A stretch of 64,000 nt of DNA from Rhizophagus irregularis (taxonomy: Eukaryota > Glomeromycota > Glomeromycetes > Glomerales > Glomeraceae): assembly GCF_026210795.1 (NCBI RefSeq), contig NC_089433.1, positions 2,381,001 through 2,445,000 on the forward strand, in the 5' to 3' direction. The translations under genes and the position numbers were made by a program. Positions within the stretch are counted from its first letter, which is position 1. Each line of letters begins with the position of its first letter. The notes below the pieces were generated by a model, which did not search any database, had not been told where the DNA came from, and was given only the letters and a program-made list of their open reading frames with translations. Below are positions 11,944 through 24,503 of the stretch, in pieces.

Positions 11944-12635
11944 TTTGTAACTTTTTTCGTGTAAGCTCACTAGAAAGTTTTTTTGAACACGAGCTGTGAA
12001 TATTTTTATGTTTGTTATGTTTGTTATATTGCAAAATTTGCTTTCAATTAGAAAAGAATACGTAAATAAATACATACGAATTATACGTGACAAATTCGCG
12101 TATCCATCATTGATATTTATTTTGATCGTGTATTCAACATTATCACGTGTGTAGAATAGGCAAAGTTAAATTTACCGCCTAAAGCTATCCATTTATTCGG
12201 TTTCAGCAAATTTTTTTTACTACAACGAATATTCACAAAAACGAGAGATTTTCTTTATAGTAAACTTTTATATCAATACAAAAAAAGTTTCCTTTAAATT
12301 TTAAACAAGTATTATTTCTAATTTTTACATTCTTTTTTGCTCAAATTATACCTATAATTTCTTTATCTGATAATAACTTGGCATTTCATAATATAATCTT
12401 GTAAATTTAATTCCTTATACAAATAATTTTATTGTTATCACTTATCATCAATTTTGTATTTAAATGTAATTTGTAAATAATATATCCAACAATTCATATA
12501 ATATTTACTATAACAAGTATAAATTTTATAATATATATTTCTATAGTAAAATTTTTATTTTTTAAATTATTATATTCAAAGAAAATGGTATTCCTTGTAA
12601 AAGGAAAGATTACATGAATTTACATATTCCTATAA
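11944..12635. other. intergenic upstream of RNase H2A
   Basis: AT-rich promoter side of the RNase H2 gene grading into repeat DNA. A CACGTG box lies at about 12145. No other gene is supported. Confidence 0.5.
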
Positions 12636-13760
12636 CTAGGAAACAGAAACCATTATAAGTCCAAAGCAAAAAATTTTGTACAAAAATTGTTGCTTATTTA
12701 TTTTTTTAAACACTTTCTTTTATACTTTTTAAGATTAAATAAACAAAATAAAAAAACAATTAAGTTTAAACTATATTTCTACAAAAAAAATAAAGTTAAA
12801 ACATTAGAAACATCTCTTTAATCAAATAAATAAAAAAACCTGCTCTTTCCAATTTACTTTAAAATAAGAAATAAAATATTAGAAACATTTCTTTTAAAGT
12901 TAAACAAATAAAAAAACCCTTCTTCTTTCCAATTTACCTTTAAAGTTCAGTATATACAAGAAATTTGAAATCCTAAAAAAGAAATAAAAATGAAATATTA
13001 AAACTTAAAAATGTTTCTTTAAAATCAAATAAATAATAAGAAAAGCATCTCTTCCTATTTGCCTTTAAAGTCTGATATATACAGAAACCAATGTTTTTTT
13101 TAAAAAAAAATAAAAAATAAAATATTAGAAATATTTTTCGCTTACTTATAAGATAGGTTACCCCAGGTCTAAGATAAAAATCATATATAAAATTCTTTGC
13201 AAATCCTACTATAAAAAAAAATTTATATTACATTGTTATGATTTTTTTACTTTTTAGCTAATTAACCAATAGAATTTAAGAAAAAAGTAAGGTAAAAACT
13301 ATTAGTAAAGGGTTAATTTTCTATAATAACCTTTATTTTAGTTTTAAAAAACCCTTTTCTTTTTAATTTACCTTTAAAATCCAGTATATACAAGAAATCT
13401 GAAAGTCTTAGAACATTAAAAATATTTTTTTAAAGTTAACAAATAAAAAATTTCTATTTTTCTTTAAAATCTAATATATATAAAAATTCAGCATCTTTAG
13501 AAAATAAAATTAAAAATGAAATGTTAGAAATATTATTTTTTTAAAATCAAATAAATAAAAAAAATCCTTTTCTTTATTTACTTTTAAAATTCAGTGTATA
13601 TAAAAAACTTGATGTTTTTTTTAAAAAAATAAAAAATCAATTAAAAAAAAAAATATATTTACTATTCCAGTTTGTTATAAAAAAAAATATTTTATTTAGT
13701 ATCATATATTAAAATTTATAAATATATATAGTCCTTCACTTTATTTCAGTTTCATTATTA
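12636..13760. mobile_element. possible non-autonomous Helentron-like element with internal tandem repeats
   Basis: The left end (CTAGGAAACAGAAACC followed by GTCCAAAGC at about 12659) closely matches the left end of the large Helitron-like element at 28,741. The right end (TATATATAGTCCTTC at about 13,725-13,736) matches its right end. The inside is an imperfect tandem array, about 12,700-13,640, of units that contain AAATAAATAAAAAAAC, TTTACCTTTAAA and CAGTATATACAAGAAA in order, and it has no coding capacity. Short Helentron derivatives that carry minisatellite cores are known in animals and fungi. The exact borders and the assignment are inferred. Confidence 0.45.
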
Positions 13761-14337
13761 TTAAAACTCTATTCTTCACTTTCACTACTATTTAACAAAA
13801 TATTTTTATTCAACTCATTTGTAAGTTTTTTCCATTTTGGCATTTCTTGTGGTATTTGTATTTTAATTACTAAAAATATATACTAATTTTAAGACACAAT
13901 CAGCTTTCAGCCAGTTTTGTTTTTTATCATGAATATATGCAAATACTGACCAATTTCTTTCAGATGTAGCAGATGATATTGGAATAAATAGAATTTTTTT
14001 TGCTATTTGAGTAAGTTCAGATGTAGAATAACTAAAATTTCTACACTACCAAGTTATAGAATCAACTTTACTGGCAGTTTTCTAAACAAGTGTATTCATA
14101 AAAACTCCATTTTTTTTCTTATAATTCAAGATTTGAATCCAAATAATTGCTGTATTATCTGAATAATACTTTTAGATAAATTGTGAAATTATATTTATTG
14201 AATGAGAAGTAAGGTGACATCCCCATAAAATGATGAATCAAGTAGATACGCAGCTTGTCAAGAGGGTGGTAAATACTTTTCCACCTTTTTTCAATAATAT
14301 TTTTAATATTATTTCCCATTATATCAAATACATAAAC

Positions 14338-17300
14338 TAGAGTTTGGAACCGGTTGTATTTTCAAAAACTGAATTTAAAACGGGTGCAACCAGTTTGACC
14401 CTTTTCAAACCGGTTTTTACAAAATCGGTTAAAACCGATTTGTGCATCTGGTTTATATTTATTGTGATAATTATATTGTGATAATTATGGTAAATAAATA
14501 CAAAGTTAATCACATTCTGATTTTATTTAATTAACTTATGAAATTATACTGCGATCTATATTTGAACCAGATTTGGAACAGGTTGCTACTAATTATTTCG
14601 CAATAAACTACATCATAATTAAATAGTTCTCATGAAAATAATTCATGAAAATAAATTCACACGGTATTTTAACTATTATATCAATTTGCATCCTAAAAAC
14701 TTAAACATTTTTTTTTTATTAATAGTTTAAAAAAAAAATGTAATCGTCATCTACATTTTCTGATTCTGAAACAATTGATGACACCAATTCCACAATATCT
14801 GATGGTGACACAATCACACAAAATCAACGCCAAACTGTATCAACCCGAAAAAACTGCAGCCATACATTATTTTTTTTTCGTATAGCAGGAGAATTTGCTT
14901 ATTGTAAAATTTGTGAATTAAATTATGTAAATACAAATAAACAAGTTTATGGCTATAGCTGGAAAAGTGGGAATACAACTAACCTAATAAACCATTTAAG
15001 GGATAAACATGAAATAACGAAGGATAATTATTTGGAATACCTGGATGAAAGTGAAGAGGTATTTTAATTTATAATTAAATCATATGATATATACAAAAAA
15101 ACTTATGGATTATATTAATTATCTTACAGCCATGTGTTGAACTCACAAATCTTAATTCATCACCATATTCTCCTAAATGACAAGAACTAATTACCAGAAA
15201 AGTTACTACTTTTATTGTCAAGAATGTCCAACCTTTATACATTCTACAAAACCAAGCATTTCAAGATCTTTTATTGACATGTGAGCCGAGTTATAAAATC
15301 TCTTGTGATAATTCTATTAAAAATCGCGCTTTATTCAGCATACACTTGGAGTAAAAAGCAACTTCAGTTCTTGTTAAAAAACACAGCAGTAGCAGTACAT
15401 TTAACAACTGATCTTTGGACATCCAAATCCCGGTATAGCTATATTTGTGTAACTGCAACATGGTTAACTTCAGATTTTGAATTCCAAAAAGCTTTATTGT
15501 CATGCAATCACCTTTCTTATCCTCATACTGGTGAGGTTATTTGTGACGAATTGTTTCAAATATTAGAAAATTGGGATTTAACTACAACAGCTTTTACAAT
15601 AGCCACTGACAATAGCATGAATATGGTAAAAGCTGTTCGTTTATTAAGAGAAAACTATCTTGAACAAATTCAACACCAATCTTGTGTTGTACATACTTTG
15701 CAACTTTCAGTAATAGAAGGTTTGAAGCAATGTAAAGCATTTCATCGTCGTATAAAAAGTTTACAGATCTTTTTTCGCTTACCTAAACAAGTAGAAAAAC
15801 TTCATGCAGCACGACAGAATCCTCAAACAAATTCATCTGAAAATGAATATGTGAATCTCAAGAATTTTGACAGATAGGCAAAACTCATGGACAATCAACT
15901 TATTTAACGTAGGAAGGCGATTCTTGAGTTTCTTGTAATTTTATGAGAAGTATATCTACAGATTTACTTTCAAAATCTGATTGAGCATCACAAAAAGAAG
16001 GTGAAAAATTGAAGCGATTATGTTTAACCCCAGATGAAAAAATGTAAATTTTCAGTTTGTTTATCTTTTCTATACAAATTTAAATTTTTATTAATGTTTA
16101 TACTTTTACAATAGATTTCTCTAACAAATGGTCATTACTTTAGAATTTTTTGAAACTATAACACGCAAAATTAGTGGTGCAAAATATCCAACATTAAGCC
16201 TTGTTGTTCCATATATGTATATACTTATATACTCAAAAATAACTTTGCACCTAATGAAAAAAATGAAACCTTGGAAATGTATCTTAATTTAGTTTATGGT
16301 TCAAATGGTGAAGAAGAGGATTCTGAAATGGTTAGTGATGATGAATATATTCTATCAGGTGGAATAAGACAACATTAGCAGTATTTACATCGTCAATTTA
16401 ATTATCAAAGACGTGGAAATACACAAAATCAAGGTCGAGGTCGTAGAAGGGGTGGAGCATCCACATCTCATCCAGTTGAACCAAATTTGGATGATATAAA
16501 TATTGTAGAATACTTGCAATCAGTGAATACAGAAGGCTTATTACAAAAAGTTCGTGTATTTATTTACTTATCTTTGGATGACTTTGGCGAGTCTTATCCA
16601 ATATTATGCTTGTTGCAACATTTCTGGATCCTCGTTTTAAAAACTTTGATTGGTGCAATGGCAATGATAAAGATGAAGCTAAAGAATTAGTTCAAGTATT
16701 ATATACGATGCAAAAAAAGAACATTTCACCTAGAGATAGTATTAATAGCATTATTACTAGTTCTTCAGATGATGATGATATTTTAAAGCATTAAAAACGG
16801 AAACAAATGTAAGAGATAATGATGAAGTTGTACTTTATTTGCAATAAAAACAAATCGATCAAGGTACGATCCATTAAAGCATGGGCGGCAAGTTAACGAA
16901 GTTACTTTATCAGTTTTATTTCCAAATTGCAAGAAAGTATTTATCCATTCCTGCAGCATCCATGCCTAGTGAGAGACTATTTTCGGATGCAGGCAACCAC
17001 ATTTCAGCTAGGCGAACTCGATTGTCTCCAGATTTAGTAGACAAAATGCTGTTCTTAAAGAAAAATAGTGATATTTTTGATATTTTTCCTCCATTAGATT
17101 AGTTCAATAGCTGTAATTTTGGTTTTTGTATATAAATTTAGCTTAATAAACGATATTGATTAATAAAAATACATTACATAAAATGATCAGCACTTAAAAA
17201 ATTTATTGTGCCAGAAAAAAGTATTATATTTTACAAAAAAAATAATACAATTATTTATTTATAATTTTTTTTTATTATTATTTTTTATAAATTTTATTTA

Positions 17301-17530
17301 ATTATATACATATAAAAATTTACTATCTAATATTCTATTTTATAAAATTGCGGAGTTAAATTTAAAATTGAGCATAAACTTTTATTAATATCAAACCGGT
17401 TTGGATATCCGGTTGCACCTGCTTTAAACGCAAACCAAATTTCAGAATATAAATCAGGTCAAACCGAATTGTCAAAAAATTGGTTGGAACCGAATTTTAA
17501 ACCAGTTGGTGCAACCGGTTCCAAACTCTA
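14338..17530 (+). mobile_element. hAT element with perfect 8-bp target duplication
   Basis: This is a 3,193-bp element. The ends are inverted: TAGAGTTTGGAACCGGTTG on the left and its complement on the right. It is flanked by the 8-bp direct repeat ACATAAAC at 14,330-14,337 and 17,531-17,538. Subterminal copies of AACCGG/CCGGTT are numerous near both ends, as expected for transposase binding sites. The duplication length and TAGAG terminus are typical of hAT elements. It sits inside an older decayed hAT on the opposite strand. Confidence 0.93.
14745..17102 (+). pseudogene. hAT transposase of the 14,338-17,530 element, broken
   Basis: Order along the strand: a BED finger (YCKICELNY ... NLINHLRDKHE) at about 14,890-15,015, a probable intron, a large open part 15,281-15,877 with LTTDLWTS (first Asp), TIATDNSMNM (second Asp) and CVVHTLQLSVIEGLK, then a Gly/Arg-rich linker. 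ATFLDPRFKNFDW lies near 16,620, and the C-terminal dimerisation block ([19 protein letters not shown], then [10 protein letters not shown]) at about 16,935-17,075. The likely first ATG (near 14,741) is followed directly by a stop. Further stops and frameshifts occur near 15,178, 15,875 and 16,375. The element itself is intact at its ends, so it could still be moved by a transposase supplied in trans. Confidence 0.85.
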
Positions 17531-17538
17531 ACATAAAC

Positions 17539-18127
17539 TTGAAAAAATTTAATTTTCATTAGTAATTAATTTTTAATTATATTCATTAAAGAAAAAACAA
17601 TATTTTAACTGATAATTCTAATTGATTGTAATACCAATCTACTACTTTAAATAAATAAGACGTATCTAATTCAAATATAGAAATTCCAATAATAAGTTCA
17701 TTAAAAACTTTGAGCAAATTATTAATATCTTTCTAAAATCTATCATCTAATACGATACTTTTTACATCATCATCAATTCTAATAGTTGATTACATAATAA
17801 TTCTGTTATTATTAATTTAATAGCAAACTGATTTAACTGAAGTAAATTAAGACAAATAACTGACAATTTCCATCATGTTTTTACAGGTAATTTAAGTAAA
17901 ATTTTCTTATCATAATTGGAATTTTAATATCATTTCAGAATTGCAACTGAAACTTGATGTGATTTGAAGTATTTAATAATTATCTTTCCTTTTTTCATAG
18001 TATTATTTCAAGAGAATTTCATAATATTACTAATTAGAAGATTTAAAAAATGAGCTACACAGTCAAAAAAAACTACTTTCAAATATTTGATAACTAAAAG
18101 TTTTTATGCTTTTTTCATTAAGGATGA
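17539..18127. other. middle segment of the older hAT remnant
   Basis: This is not independent DNA: read on the minus strand it holds the VAHFLNLLI and the LKLPVKT...W portions of the decayed hAT transposase, between the two nested insertions. Confidence 0.55.
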
Positions 18128-18135
18128 GTTGTCAG

Positions 18136-18728
18136 TAGAGCTCCGAACAGGTTAGCCAAATTCAGGTAACCTGACCTGACCTGACCTGAAATTCAGGTCA
18201 GGTATGAAAATTGACCTGACCTGATTGACCTGTTGACCTGAAACTATTGATTCTACTATATAATAAAAGTGAGTTGCGATATTGGGATTCACTTTTTTAT
18301 ATGATTTTAATATAAAAATGTTGAATCACAATATTTTAAGAAAAACCGTTGCGAAAACGTTTTTTTCATAATATTATATTAAAAAAATGTTTCGTAACAT
18401 TTTTTTTTTGATATTTCAATAATAACGTTGTGAAAACATTTTTTTCATAATGTTATATAAAAAAAACGTTTTGCAATATTTTTTTTCAATATTTTAATAA
18501 AAAACGTTGCAAAAACATTTTTTTTTCATAATATTATATTTAAAAAAAAAAGTTTTGTACCGTTTTTTTTCAATACTTTAATAAAAATAGCCCTAAAATT
18601 TTTCAGGTTTAGGTCACATGTCAGGTAACAGACAACCCGATATAACCCGACCCGACTCCCGACCTGAAAATTTCATGGCAATGTGCTTATCAATTAACCT
18701 GACCCGATCTGACCCATTCAGAACTCTA
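18136..18728. mobile_element. hAT-type MITE with GACCTG subterminal repeats
   Basis: A 593-bp element with ends TAGAGCTCCGAACAGGTTAG (left) and, inverted, TAGAGTTCTGAATGGGTCAG. The flanking direct repeat GTTGTCAG at 18,128-18,135 and 18,729-18,736 is perfect. Both ends are filled with GACCTG/CAGGTC copies. The core (about 18,310-18,600) is four degenerate units of AAACGTTGCAAAAAC plus TTTTTTCATAATATTATAT. It has no coding capacity. It sits inside the second-Asp motif of the older hAT transposase. Confidence 0.9.
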
Positions 18729-20282
18729 GTTGTCAGTAATAATTGCTGCAAGTTTGAAATGGTCAATTTGTGATATAATATTATTAATATCAGCTGCAAT
18801 GTTTTTTTCTGTTTGTTTAATTTCGCCAGTTTAATGAACAGAGAAAAATACTGGTTTTGGTATGGTAATTATATAATTAGTTCAATGTTCCTGCATCATA
18901 TTTGACCTAGAAATATTACATTATAATAAATAATTACATTAATTAATAATTCTTTTATAAATAGCAGTTTAAAAGAAGTATTTACCATCCATCAGAAATT
19001 AAGCAAATATTTTTTGCTAAATTAATCAATTTATTTACTTCATCCTTTATATTATTATATACATTATTAAGTAATATTGTCAATAAAGCTTTCTGTAAAG
19101 GTAATTTAAAGTAAGAACAAAGTTTTTGAAAAAGGATTTTAATTAGTTTTAATTTAGATAATAATAAAAATAAACCACATCAGTAAACTACAATAATTCA
19201 CATTCATCTTGTTCTGCTAAAGATATTCTATTAATAAAATTATTTATTAATGGTTGTGATTGTGAAATAGATCTTTTAACAGTAACAATATCAATATTAT
19301 TTTATTCTGTTAGTAAATAAGAATTATTACGTTGCTTTATTTTTGATTGAAAATCTGGTCTAAAAAATCTTTGAAGAACTGTTATACTTGCACTTAAACA
19401 GGTTTTTAAATATGTAATGCATTTGTTAGTAGCAGCATTTACTTTATAATTACAGTATTTACATTGTGTCTGAGTTTACTGAAAACCAGCCACATGTTCA
19501 AGTTTATTAAATGAATCCAAATAGGACTAGCTGGAAGCATATTGAATAAAGAAAAAGATATTTTTGTGAAAGATCTAATATAATACAAACTCTATTTATA
19601 AATTCTATCCTCAGTAATTTATAATTTTGACCAGAATTAAGTTATAATTTTTACTAAAATCACAATATAATAAATTATCATAAAATTTATCATGCATATT
19701 ATGTGTATTATGCGCATCACATTATGCAACTTTACAGAAACTTTAAGTTTTCAAGTGATATTATTTTGATATTATTTTGATATTATTTTAATATCGATTT
19801 AATATCGATATGATATCAAAATAAAGTATTATCATTTTGATATTATTTCAATATTAAATCGATATTGAAATGAGATCAAAATGATAATAGAAATGACATC
19901 AAAACAACATCTAAAAAGTTTAATTTAAAGATGTCATTTTAATATCATTTTAACATATGGGCTGATTTGTCTTTTGTTTTTTTGTTTTTTTTATTTTTTA
20001 TTAGCGATAAATGTTAAAGATCAATACATATAGGAAGTCTAATGACTTATACATAGGAAGGCAGGCAATATGATGAACTAAAACGAAAACTATCCAACTA
20101 GTTTCTATATAAGTTCTATTTAATACCTACACTATAGTGTCATAATTCTTAATTTGGGAAAATGACCTATTTCCTTCACCCTAAAAACCTGACTAGGATA
20201 AAATTAGTTTTTTATTTATCGCACCAAGTAAAATGAAATAATAAATTTGTGAAATCTAAATTAATCTAAACTAAATTAATTT

Positions 20283-20700
20283 ACGCAAAACATCTATAAT
20301 TTCCACTAAGATCTTCGATCTCGATGCTTTACGGGACTTGTCTTTTTTATCCTTCTTGAATTTTTTATCAGACTTTGTCTTTTGTGGTTTCTTCTTAGAA
20401 TTCTTGAAAAATTCTGCTGTTTTTTACAGGGTCTGTTGGCTTATAACGGAAGTTCTTTAGTTCTTGTTGGTATTATTACCTTGTGACCTTGTTGGTTGCT
20501 TTGGAGGTACGTGTCGATTTCAAGACAGGTTCACTTGTTCCCAAGTATATTGATTATCTAATGCTGTTCGCATATCAACCCACTTTTCAAATAACCAATA
20601 AACTTACGATCCCCCTTACCATATAGCGACTTTGATTTCACTTACTTCAGACAAGTTAAGCATTGACTGATTTTCACAATTTTCGTTATTCAAAATTGTT
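20283..20700 (-). pseudogene. Lys-rich ORF1-like remnant
   Basis: Read on the minus strand, several short open stretches join by frameshifts. The upstream part contains VYWLFEKWVDMRTALDNQYT and the downstream part ends in a Lys-rich tail (KKPQKTKSDKKFKKDKKDKS) followed by KILVEIIDVLRKLI and a stop. The arrangement recalls RNA-binding ORF1 proteins of LINE-type retrotransposons in this kind of genome. I am not certain. A hAT MITE is inserted just upstream. Confidence 0.35.
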
Positions 20701-20707
20701 TTGTAAT

Positions 20708-21166
20708 TAGTGCTCCGAAACGAGTCGAGTTGACTCGCGAGTTGGTCGAGTTGAGTTGAGTCGAGTCGAGTTGAAAATTACAATCAAATCGAATCGATTC
20801 GAGCAGCGAATAATTTAATAAAATCGAAAATGAGCAAGTTGTTCGAATTAAACATAATTCCGGCCAAATTTATGGAATTTCCTTTTTTGGAAATTATGTT
20901 ACACAAAATCCGAGACGAAAAATTTTTGAAAATTACAAAAATGGAATTTTGTGGAATGGCTATCGCCAAAAAAAGGAAATGATCGGCATAGCCGAATTAA
21001 AATCACATGATTTAATTCGACTCGACTCGATTCGGTTTGACGGGCCAACTCGACTCGAATCGAGTCGAGTTTATATTTTTATAATTTTAAGCTGACTTGA
21101 CTTTCGATTTAACTCGAGTCGAATCGATTACATATACGGCTCGACTTTCACTCGTTCGGAGCTCTA
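20708..21166. mobile_element. hAT-type MITE with TCGAGT subterminal repeats
   Basis: A 459-bp element with ends TAGTGCTCCGAAACGAGT (left) and, inverted, TAGAGCTCCGAACGAGTG. The perfect 8-bp direct repeat TTTGTAAT lies at 20,700-20,707 and 21,167-21,174. ACTCGA/TCGAGT copies crowd both ends. The middle contains an inverted ATTCCGGCC pair also present in the 25.5-kb MITE, suggesting a smaller element nested inside. It is non-coding. Confidence 0.9.
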
Positions 21167-21519
21167 TTTGTAATACCAAAAAATCATCTGATTGATGATC
21201 ACTTGACTAAATAATAAATTGAACAAAAATTTACATTTGCGAAACTTAAATTATTAAATGTAAAAGAGGTGTGAAAACACCCATTTCACTAATAAAAAAC
21301 CCATTTCTCATATACTGTATATGGAATTTTTAACATATATTATTAAAAAGTAAGTATATTTTAATAAAATATAAAGTAAAATAAAAATTTATATAGTCTT
21401 AGTAGCTATAAATGTTTATAAAAGTATAATAAAAATATCATATAAAAGATGGTATCATAATAGATATTTTCAAACAATAAAAATAATTATTTTATATCAG
21501 AATTTGTATTACCATCTTT

Positions 21520-21850
21520 AGACGCAAATATATCAAGATTCACTAATCCGTTTTCTATAATTTTAGGCTCGTTGGAAAGCCCTTGTTCTGGACTTTATAG
21601 GCGAAAAAAGAGCTCGCCGATTAAATCATTAGATCCAGAGATATTTACATTTAAAGTTGAGGTACGAACTTTTTAACATGCTTAAATGCAAATATCTTGG
21701 GATCCACTGATCTGTTTTTTATAAATTTAGGCTCTTCGGAAAGCCCTTGATCTGGTCTATATGAGCGAAAAAAGAGCTTGCCGATTGGATTATTAGATCT
21801 GGAGATATTTACGTTTAAAGTTGAGATACAAATTTTTAATATATATAGTA
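21520..21850. repeat. tandem duplication of about 165 bp
   Basis: Two adjacent diverged copies each carry TTTTAGGCTC, GGAAAGCCCTTG, GCGAAAAAAGAGCT and GAGATATTTAC in the same order, at about 21,525-21,690 and 21,690-21,850. The minus strand reads short peptide-like stretches with stops, so this may be old coding DNA, unrecognised. Confidence 0.65.
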
Positions 21851-22479
21851 AGTGCTAAGAATTATATTAATTTAAAAGAAATATTTACCAACTTAAAGTA
21901 TAGTAACATTAAATAAAAGTTTTTTAATACTCACTCCCAATTTACTGTATATTATATAGTAATTTGTATAATAAAAATGTAATAAAATCAATATTTTAAT
22001 TAAAAGTAGATAAATCAGCCCATATGATTATCATTTTGATATTATTCAATATCAATTTAATATCGAAATGATATAGAAATGATAATACTTTATTTTGATA
22101 TTGTATTGATATTAAATTGATATTGAAATGATATCAAAATGATATCAAAATGATACCGTTAAAATAAACTTAACAATATCAATTCTATATTGATTAAAAA
22201 TGTTAAGTTTTTGTAAAGAATACATAATGTGTATGACATATTTCTAGTTATATGATACTATACTCAAGTATAGCAAAGTTTCATATTTGAATTATACCAA
22301 TTAGATAGTACAAAAACTGTATTTTGATTAATTTAAATCTTTATATTGGCTAATCAAAAAAATCTCTCATAATTTTATATACTAATGACAATAAGTAATC
22401 CATCAGTTATATAATGAATCTATTAACCGAGCTTAAATATTAATTGGCTTAATTTTTCTAATTAGCCAATATGTAATCT

Positions 22480-22995
22480 TGAAAACTCACCAATTCTTAT
22501 AGCAATAGAATCAGCTACAGATGTTTCAACATTATCATTTCAGACTACAACAACATTTCAATTCTTACAGAATTTTCATAATTTAAATTATGATGAAGTT
22601 ACTTATTAAAATATACCTCAGTATAATAGATTTGAAATTGCATTTTCAATTGCTAAAACTGCTATTAATATAGCATTAGAAATTAATAATTATCACAAGT
22701 TAATTCAAATATTAAAGAAATTTATTGCAATAAAACATAATCAAAATGCAGAAGGTGGTATTAATAATAATTATTTAAATAAAAATAATAGTATAGAAAA
22801 TTATAAATCTAATTAAAATGGTAGTAATATCATTTTATTACAAAGGAATTTAATTGAGCATATTAGTAATCCTAATGTAATAAAATTTGTAAAGCTTCTT
22901 CAAAAAAAAGAATAAAAAGTGCTATAGAAGTATCATCAAAAGGAAAAGTTCTGATACAAGCAATTAATGACAATCAAGTTGTAAGGTAACAATAA
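22480..22995 (+). pseudogene. possible FAR1/MULE transposase C-terminal remnant
   Basis: Short in-frame pieces read SPILIAIESATDVSTLSFQT, NRFEIAFSIAKTAINIALEI, LIEHISNPNVIKF and, after a frameshift, KKRIKSAIEVSSKGKVLIQA. The last pieces resemble the tail of FAR1/Mutator-like transposases from this group of fungi. Frame changes and stops make it non-functional. The assignment rests on remembered similarity only. Confidence 0.35.
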
Positions 22996-24503
22996 AAATG
23001 TTTGCTATATGATAAACCTACTAGTCACTATTAAAAGCAGTATCTAAATACTAAAAATAATATAAATAAAATAATGGTATATATAAATTTTGTAATTCAT
23101 TTGATTATTATTGTAAGTGTATATTTATTGATTAAAAAATTCTTACTTGTATAATGGAGTTAAAGAAGAAGTTATTTTTTATTTTTTGGTTATATAATTT
23201 GAAGGCTAATTTACTAATAAATCTTCATTATCTTTTATTTGTTTATAATGATAATTGATAAGATATTTATTATTACATATTGTTTTTTATTTTTTTTTAT
23301 TTTTTATTATATTCAAAGGGAGCGGTACTTCTTATTTAAAGGAAAAATTTCACAAATCAAACCTATTTTAAATAATTTGCATCTTACCTGCCAGCAAATA
23401 TACCCCATGAGTGTAAATCTTATATTTAATTTTATTATGTAAATAATTTATTTTTGATATAATTATAAATCATGTGATAAAGTTATTTTTACTCCAAACG
23501 AGTATTAAAATCACCCTTTTTTGAAATATTTCTTATTTAAATATAAAAAAATTAACAGCTAATATAGCTAATAAGAATTTTTTTATAAATAAATAGTTTT
23601 TATTTTATTTTTATGCTAAATAAATTAAAATTTAATAAATTATAAGTATTAGCATTATTACAATAATAACAAAATTTAATATTAAAATTTAATTTAAATA
23701 AACAAAAAAACCATTATATCTAATTAGGTTTTCAATTAAAAAACAATTTATTAATACTAAGATAGATCTAATGATATTATTTTAATAAATAAAAAAAGAT
23801 TTATTAATGTTCTAATTAAAAAATTTTAACTAAATTTATAAATAACAAAATCTGGTTTAAGAATCACCTTTTTAAGCTTAATGAAAGTTATTTATTTTGC
23901 TAAATTATACCTAAAAATAAAATATTTGCTGGTTAAAAAAAGTTTCATTAGAAGTTTTATAGAAATAAAAAATTGTTTTTTTTATTATAAAAAGTAATTT
24001 TTTATATTTTATGTAAAACTATCTAATTAACTGCCTTTTTTAACTTAAAAAACTTTTTTTTTTGTAAAATTACATATATTTTTGCTATTTAAATTGTATT
24101 TTATACTTATTTTTAAAGTTCAATCAACAAGAAAACTGTATTTTTGAAACAAATAATCTTTTTTGTATATGTAAAAGAAAAAAAATATTACTAAAGTGGA
24201 AATGATGATAGAAATTTATAATACATACATACAGTATAACCAACTACACAAATTACTTAATTTGTATAAGCATTATATTATATTGATCAAAAACTAGGCA
24301 AACGTGACATAGTAGCCTTTATTTTTATTAAATTTATTCGAACATTACAAAGAAATAAACCAAATAAAACTAACTAAAAAACAAAGCTATATAGTCTCCT
24401 AAGAAAAAATAAAGTAAAAAATTAATCTAAAAAAGAAAAATCGCATTACATTAAATTTCCCCAGATCTTCCTCCTTGATATATTTCAACCAAAGTAGAAG
24501 CAA
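22996..24503. other. very AT-rich stretch without recognisable gene
   Basis: Dominated by A/T runs. An open stretch at 23,239-23,442 encodes only a Phe/Ile/Tyr-rich peptide expected by chance at this composition. No paired ends or tandem array was identified. Confidence 0.55.

Larger units (their letters stand above)
13845..19560 (-). pseudogene. decayed hAT transposase, split by two later insertions
   Basis: Reading the minus strand from right to left gives a hAT transposase in order. A BED-type finger remnant (QCKYCNYKVNAATNKC) lies at about 19,420-19,475. First-Asp motif ISDGW is at 18,986-19,000, second-Asp motif AIITDN ends at 18,729, and a C...AHFLNLLI block lies at about 18,010-18,070. 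The C-terminal dimerisation block (ILFIPISSATSERNWSVFAY) is at about 13,930-14,010. The frame is broken by many stops and frameshifts. Two younger elements interrupt it: a hAT MITE at 18,136-18,728, which splits the ITDN motif, and a complete hAT element at 14,338-17,530. I did not find this element's own terminal repeats. It is clearly inactive. Confidence 0.7.
19690..22235. repeat. large inverted-repeat structure with GATATTATTTT arms
   Basis: The left arm (about 19,690-19,975) and right arm (about 22,005-22,235) are inverted copies. Both contain ATTATGTGTA/CACATTATG outer words, a GATATTATTTTGATATT simple-repeat block and the inner word CATATGGGCTGATTT/AAATCAGCCCATATG. The enclosed 2 kb holds a LINE-ORF1-like remnant, a hAT MITE and a duplicated segment. 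This looks like a composite or foldback element. Target duplications were not found. Confidence 0.5.

Noticed and set aside
23239-23442. 67-codon hydrophobic frame
   Set aside because: Phe/Ile/Tyr-rich translation expected by chance in very AT-rich DNA.
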